A DNA stretch of 64,000 nt, from assembly GCA_003988855.1 (NCBI GenBank), contig QYAI01000003.1:62001-126000 (forward strand), read 5' to 3'. The position numbers were made by a program, and so were the translations under genes. The DNA is from Arachnopeziza araneosa. Taxonomy: Eukaryota > Ascomycota > Leotiomycetes > Helotiales > Arachnopezizaceae. Below the pieces are notes generated by a model. That model ran no database searches, had not been told where the DNA came from, and worked only from the letters and a program-made list of their open reading frames with translations. This document shows, piece after piece, positions 58,236 through 64,000 of this stretch (its first letter is position 1; every line of letters begins with the position of its first letter).

Positions 58236-59604
58236 GTTGTAACGCGGTCTAGCCTAACCTCAATCGGTCGTTAGTTGGTGGTGTCTGCGATAGTTCCGAC
58301 GGTCCATGCGAGCCAAGGCCTGAGGGGATTAGTTCAATTCTACATGTCAGGCTAGGTACTCTAGTTTATACTGCTAAAGCTTGCGCAGATACAGGCGTAG
58401 ACGTACAAGTTTCCTCTACCTTCAAAGTACCTCAGCTCGTGATGTGGCCTAAAGAGACGCATTGTTCCAATGCCATAAATGGCGGTAGACGAGTGAATAC
58501 ATACATCAATCAGTATTGATATGTCATTCCGCTCGTTCTAGCCTTACGCAGGTTTAAGCATTGGGGAGTTGAGCGTGGGTAGGTTGTGATGGATGTTCTC
58601 GCCTCGCCCGGATTTGAGCGTTAGACAAGTCACGTGTGACCAGGAGAAATTGGAACTTTGGAGCTGCTGGTGGAATGAGGAAAGTTGGCGTAGATTTGGA
58701 AGAGCTAACAGGAAGTGTGGAAAGTTGATGTGGGTTTGAAAGAGGTATTGGGAAGTGTGGAAGTTGATGTGAGGTTGGAAGGGGTATTAGAAAGTGTTGA
58801 TAGCTGACTATTTGGTGCTCACTGCTTTGGCTCCTTTCCCGTCGTACCCACGCTCTCGGAACCAGCCCAAGCCAATCAATAGAGATGGACCGTTGATCCT
58901 TTGGGGATCTTCTTTTCATGCTTGCGAGTTTGTGGCGGATGGATCACATCCTCTCATTTCTGGACCGACGATTTCCTGTCGCAGCACAGACCCTTGCAAC
59001 AAGGTCCCTGCAGTCATGAATGTAAGTCATCGTCCGTGGTGTTTCTTGAAGTATGCGGAATGTCTGTTTAGGCGATACGGAACTTTCACGACCTTTTGGG
59101 CTCCAGTCGGGACCTTAGGTACCTAGCTTGGTTGGTACGGTAGGTACCTACAGTAGCTTGGTGTACCGCTGTACGCCGCAGTGGAGGAGTGACCAACAGC
59201 CTCATCATGAAATATGATAAAATCTTGGGAAACTGCCCTCGTACTTCGATGGAAAGTTCCTACAGGAATCCCGCACTTTCTACCGGTCTCTTTCCAGCAA
59301 GGAGAAATACAGTACGGAAAAGAAAAGCGAAAGATCAGCTTCGGAGCACCACGTGATAAATCAGCTAGAGCAGATACGGCATAGCGGGCAAGAGTCTGTG
59401 CCTTGCTCATCGCGCGGTCGCGTAAAGTGAATCGCGTCGCGTCCTTCAACTTTCATCGCCATTGTTCCCCAGTCAGACATGCTAATCTACCCAGATCATT
59501 GAGGCCAACGAAATTACACCCGCGTCAATCTCCCTCCCGCTAAGTCCAATCACTACACCAGCGCATTGAACATTCGCTACACAGTCCTCACAGCTCGCTG
59601 CAAA
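58236..59604. other. Intergenic region with short repeats
   Basis: About 1.37 kb. It contains three degenerate 39-bp tandem units (listed separately), TCACGTGTGA at 58630-58639, TAGGTACCTA-type palindromes near 59116 and 59142, and CACGTG at 59350-59355. No gene accepted: a 121-codon frame over the repeats is low-complexity. Confidence 0.5.
58676..58797. repeat. Three degenerate ~39-bp tandem repeat units
   Basis: Units beginning GAAAGTTGGCGTAGATTTGG, GAAAGTTGATGTGGGTTTGA and GAAGTTGATGTGAGGTTGGA, each ending near GGAAGTG or GAAAGTG. Identity is moderate. Likely an old minisatellite. Confidence 0.5.
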
Positions 59605-61878
59605 ATGTCTACCAGAGGCAGAACAAGCATTCCATGTGAGTTCCAGTCTTCCATCTTATGTCTCTGTACTAATGCCATGTGAAAGATCGCACACCAAGTC
59701 CAGTTCTGGAATACACTTGCGAGAAAGCCAGCCCACGAGATCGGCGTAAATTTAAATCTTGTGTCGATGCTGGCTTCTCAAGTCTGACATGGACCAGCCC
59801 ATCAAACACGACACCGACTACTCCGCCAGCGAGCTCCTCGCAAGATTCTCTGCCCTCGTTGTCAATTACTCCGTCTTCAATTCGCAGCTCGGTGATACAA
59901 ACCCCAGGAACGATAGCCTTAGCAGAATCACTGCCGAGACATCTGTGTTTCCCTGAGGAAGTATCACCGACATGTGAGACCTATCTTACCGATAATGGAA
60001 ACCAAAAAAGTTCATGCTGGATATCAGAACCAGCTAGCCTTAGCAACGAGCTCAAGCATGAGATCGTGCAATCTTTAAAATGGCCTAAGCCATCAAGCAA
60101 ATATATGCGTGATAACCCCGCTCAGAAGGAAGAGAGTCAAAAATCTTTGTCAGCTGTCCCTGGGTCTCAGGTTGCCCAGCACATTGTACCACCATCCACA
60201 CCTGAACACCAAATCATACGACCCTACTCTGCACCGTCAGACACCGCTGTAACGTTCGTTTTCTTCCAAGTTCAAGTTATTTCAGCGCTAATAATTATCT
60301 AGAGCGTGGATCCTCGACTGTGAAGATTCATCTTCTACTTCGATTAGAGAAGACGTCCACTTTTTGGAAGATAGCAGCACTCGGAGTGATTCTGACAAAC
60401 ATGGTCGGCTAGGCTTTACCGACGAAAGCACTAGATATCTCGCCCCATTGGTACCACAACAAAATCCCCAAAGCTGTCTTAAAGTAGCCCAGAAATATCT
60501 AGACCATCTCCCCGATAGTATTGTGGTACCATTACTCGTTTCATTGACAACTTTGTTTCAGTCAAATTCCCTGGCCTTGACTGCTACAACAAACAGCATT
60601 TCCGCGTCGGTATCGTTTGATAGCACCAGGAGCGAAAACACGCCGGCAAATTCAAAGTCAATTGCCAACAGCAAAAAGAGACCTTCCGGGGATGGGGACG
60701 ATGAGCTGCCAGAGACAGATGATGAGAATCATCACAAGAGACAAAAGTTAAAGAGAAAACCAACAACCAAGGATCGCCGAAGATGGGCTTGCCCATTCTA
60801 TCAGACAGACCCTCATCGGTACTGTGTTGAAACTGAGTTTGGGGATTTCAGGAAATGTGCAAGAAGTCCAGGGTTCGATGAGATCCACCGTGTGAAGTAG
60901 GTTTATGAACCTGTTTATTGAGCTTCTCAGATAATTAACCTTCTTCTAGGAACCACATTAAAGAATGTCACTCTCCACTATACTGTCGCAGGTGCTTTGC
61001 AGTTTTTCAGAATGATGAAGAGCTTACAACCCACTCACGAGGTTCTCCAGCGTGTGATAAGAAGCAGTTTCCAGCAATCAAATTACTTGATGATAAACAG
61101 AAAGAACAATTGAAGCCTCGTGATAGAACCAAGTACAAGACTGAGGAAGCACGTTGGAATAATATCTATAAAATTTGCTTCCCAGAGAAACGAGAAATTC
61201 CAAGTCCATGTAAGACTTGGGTCCACCTGGAAACGGATTTAAAGGCTAACATTCCCTCAAGACTATGTTCACCATTCCCAAGAATTCAATGAAATCCAGA
61301 GTCAAGTTCTGAGAGTAATCGAAGAAGAGACCAGAGTACTAGGCGAGATGACCGCCAATCGGTTGCTTCTGCGTGTCAACGAGATTTTCAACAGTCAACG
61401 TTCTGTAACAGCTATGGCAAACACTTCATGTCTTCTAACTCCGTCAACAAGTAGTGACAGTAATGGATCGACAGGCATATCATATCAGACTCAACCCGAC
61501 GAAAGACACATTGAATCTCCATCGGCCAGACATGCTACCGAAAGATTTGCTCTCACAATTCACTCCGGAAACAATGCATTCCCATCAAGCGAACTTCTCA
61601 AGATACCTTATCTCCATCAACCAAATAACAGCAATGCAGAATACTCGTTGGATAATTCACGGTGTGATGAGAACGGTTCCGGAGATTGCTCCATGCCAGG
61701 CTTTGAAGACAAGATCAAACCACTGGACTTTGAACAGAATGAGATCCAAATGGCACTGACCAATCAAGCCAATTCCACCACGCTTCAGCTTGACCTAAAC
61801 GATCTGGGAGTATTTTTTGACGATGAGTATGGAGGATTTGAGATGCCCTTGGGAGATGATGGGAATGACCTATACTGA
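59605..61878 (+). CDS. Fungal C2H2-like zinc-finger domain protein
   Basis: Five exons: 59605-59635, 59686-60253, 60303-60896, 60950-61209 and 61262-61878, introns 49-53 bp, product 689 aa. All junctions keep phase. The first about 190 residues are Ser/Thr/Pro-rich and probably disordered. A bipartite basic segment (KRQKLKRKPTTKDRRR) precedes the zinc-binding core: WACPFYQTDPHRYC, then HRVKNHIKECHSPLYC and RRCF. A TEEARWNNIYKICFPEKREI block and an SPYY motif follow. This arrangement (WACPFYK-like, H..H, C..C, W..iY.iLFP) is widespread in Pezizomycotina hypothetical proteins. The C-terminal third is Asn/Ser-rich with acidic patches (GVFFDDEYGGFEMPLGDDG) resembling an activation region. Likely nuclear; function unknown. 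Confidence 0.82.
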
Positions 61879-62101
61879 AGCGCTTATGAGATGGATTCTC
61901 AAACCTTGAATGGGATGAGTTACTTTTGATTAGTATGCATATATAACTGTCTAGTTTTGAGAGAATGTTGAATAGAATATCAATTTGTTTCCTCGACTTT
62001 GAGAATATTGGGCTATCCTCTTGCAATTTTTATATATCATGTGTGAGAAGGAGATGTACATCAACTGTTACTATTATCATCTCAGGAAAAGTATTAAAAA
62101 G

Positions 62102-63544
62102 CTATGCTACCCCCAAAAAGGCTTGGTTATAATGCGACGCGATCGAAACGCCGATGATGAACAGTGGTCCTGCGAAGAGCCAAAAATTGGGGATCCAGAA
62201 GATGAACCACTCGAACCTCATCTGGGCGATGTTGAAATAACCAAACACCAGGCCTTGAAGCGGTTAGCAGGTCGTCTAGGTCGAAGAAAAGATGAGTCAA
62301 GGAAAAACCATCTCACCAGTGAAGAAGATAAAGGCCTCGACAGCCGGCAGCGCCCACGCTATCCCCCCAGTCCACTTGGTCGGAGCCGCTGGCGCCGTGA
62401 CATTGATATGATACGCCATCAGGAACGCGCGGCTGATGAACACGACATCGATGACCAGCGCCACGGCGGTCGTAGCAATGAGGGCGAAGCGTTTCTGGTA
62501 GCCGGGGCCAGGGAAGAAGCTGCCGGCGGCGGCGATGGCGTACGTGTTGCGGTTGATGTTGAGGACGCCGAGGAAGAGGGGGAACTGCAGCCAGGCGCTC
62601 TGGACCTTGATGCTCTTGTCGCGGCTCCACACGAAGCTGGCGATGAAGACAGCGTAGCAGGCGCCGAGGAAGGTGACGCCCCACACGAGGTAGCTGAAGG
62701 CCCCCGCCGAGCAGACGTGCAGATCCGTGTGATGCGAGGAGATGCCTGGGTCTTCCGAGAGGTAGCCGATGACGTGTTTGGCGTCGGCGCTGTCCGAGTC
62801 GGCGAGGAAGGCGGCGATGCTGGTGCGCTTTGCGAGGCCTGTTTATAGGTCAGTTTTCTGTTTGATGCTGCTTCGAGAGGATGGTGACGAACCGGCATAG
62901 CGACTATCGGCTACGTGGGCTGGGTTGAGCCCTTTGTGCTTGGCGAGGAGCATGCTGATGATCCAAGTGTTGATCCAGCCCAGAGCGGCAATGATGGCTG
63001 TGGAGAGCCAGGCATTCTCGACTATGAAATGAAGCGATGTTGGGGCTCCGACGATGTGGACTTCACTCGGTACGAATGTTGAGTTCTTGGAGGTGCTGCT
63101 CGGACTGACTGAGACGGCTGTACCGTTTGCCCAGTAGCCTTTGTGCTTCGAACAGCATGATTCGTCGGTTGAGCAGCAGAAGCTTCCATCACTGCACTGT
63201 TCCGCTTCTGCCAAGCCTTCAGACTGGCCTGAGAAGAGTTAAACCCGTTCTTGTGAGTATGAGCTGGACATACCAGTACAAAGAGGTGAGCACGCTGGTG
63301 ATTTCCATGTTGGGTCCGTACAAGCTTCTACGTTCAAGGTAAAGCTGCTATTGCAGAGACCAAGAAAAGTGCATTTATCACCACCAGCTATCAAACAGCA
63401 AGCGCTGGCTCCGCTCGGGTTGCAAGGTGTGTAGCCCTCAAGAGTAGCATTCCCATTGCGCCAGTAACAAGTTGTCGAAGCAGATGTGCACCAATGAAGC
63501 AAACCAAAAACCAATAACGACAAGGCCTTTCTCGTGACAGCCAT
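62102..63544 (-). CDS. Polytopic membrane protein with N-terminal Cys-rich module
   Basis: Four exons: 63544-63274, 63228-62893, 62838-62317 and 62253-62102, introns 45, 54 and 63 bp, product 426 aa. A clear signal peptide (KALSLLVFGLLHWCTSAS) is followed by the Cys module: CYWRNGN, PCNPSGASACC, GDKCTFLGLC, ACTDPTWKSPAC. A second CC block (CSDGSFCCSTDESCC) comes next. After a Ser/Thr linker there are about six transmembrane helices, for example AWLSTAIIAALGWINTWIIS, FALIATTAVALVIDVVFISR and FEWFIFWIPNFWLFAGPLFI. The Cys module matches that of the 35404-36280 gene. Exon 3 (62317-62838) is strikingly GC-rich compared with its neighbours. It could be a surface sensor or transporter-like protein; no family name is assigned. 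Confidence 0.8.
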
Positions 63545-64000
63545 TGGAAGAAGCAGTGAAAAGAAGTAGAGGCTGCGCCGTCGAGGCTCGGGGTTTTCTT
63601 TGCAAAGCCATCAGAGAGATATATCCTTAGCACAGACAACGGTTCTAGATCCAGGAGCCAGGCCCCTTTGACCGAGTGGCTTTGCTGTGAAAGATTGCGA
63701 GGGACGGGGAAAAGAATACCGCATATCTCCCATTTGGGAAGCATGGGGTTGCAATTTTAGGTTACCCCAGCATTGGCGAAGGCTGTCATAGTGACGGTGT
63801 ACCAATCACGATGGGCACCGTTGAAGGGTGGCCTGATGCACTGTTTACAAACGAGGGTGCTGCAGGACCCTGAAGATGTATTGACGGATGATGCTTATTT
63901 CGACCTGAAAACCGCTCCCGCCCGAAACTTTATTCCAATGAGATTTCGGATCGGGCCTGGGGTCATGGACTTTGGCCCCCATGCTTTGCATCTTGTGGCT
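63545..64000. other. Right-edge intergenic region
   Basis: Promoter side of the membrane-protein gene and sequence to the window end. Open frames here are short and overlapping; no gene supported. Confidence 0.4.

Noticed and set aside
58554..58919. 121-codon minus-strand frame
   Set aside because: Its periodicity comes from the degenerate 39-bp tandem repeat in the DNA; no protein feature beyond that.
62021..62848. 275-codon plus-strand open frame
   Set aside because: It is the antisense of the GC-rich exon 3 and exon 4 of the membrane protein gene; composition (Glu/Ala/Arg) is typical of a reverse-strand shadow.

Overview
The window is nuclear DNA from a filamentous ascomycete, probably a leotiomycete-like Pezizomycotina. 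The evidence is 45-160 nt GT-AG introns with CTAAC/CTGAC-like branch sites, a HET-domain gene, a Zn2Cys6 regulator, a HeLo-like N-terminal protein, a Pezizomycotina-style cysteine-rich membrane-protein module, and fungal versions of housekeeping proteins. The class-level placement is inferred; no rRNA or other marker gene is present. No tRNA, rRNA, CRISPR array or intact transposase gene was seen.

The left third (0-28 kb) is mostly a housekeeping block: APN1 (base-excision repair, 734-2273); two low-complexity repeat proteins (3117-5451); UTP20 (pre-rRNA processing, minus strand, 6165-14083) head-to-head with a CWF19L1/Drn1-like protein (14287-16058); a uridine nucleosidase (23002-24255); a RED-like spliceosomal protein (24310-25969); PYM (26294-26872); and the tiny respiratory gene QCR9 (27152-27623). 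It is interrupted at 17-22.5 kb by a degenerate, AT-rich accessory stretch. That stretch holds a hypothetical multi-exon gene, an orphan exon-like ORF, the C-terminal relic of an amidase, a 469-bp element with terminal inverted repeats, and a pair of orphan paralogues (one broken by a stop).

The middle (28-38 kb) carries a full UBR1-type N-recognin ubiquitin ligase, a single-pass cysteine-rich surface protein and an RNase H1. From 40 to 49 kb there is a minus-strand accessory cluster: a HET-domain protein, a 1311-aa HeLo-like-N/TPR-like/ankyrin protein, and a shorter gene that matches the C-terminal module of that protein. This looks like a fungal self/non-self or cell-death type locus and is the best candidate for a poorly described system.

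The right end (50-64 kb) has a C2H2 zinc-finger gene, a Zn2Cys6 transcription factor next to a copper amine oxidase (possible regulator/enzyme pair), a small membrane protein, a second C2H2-like nuclear protein, and a polytopic membrane protein whose N-terminal cysteine module is homologous to that of the 35.4-36.3 kb gene. All splice junctions were worked out by hand from reading frame and consensus sites; none has transcript support.
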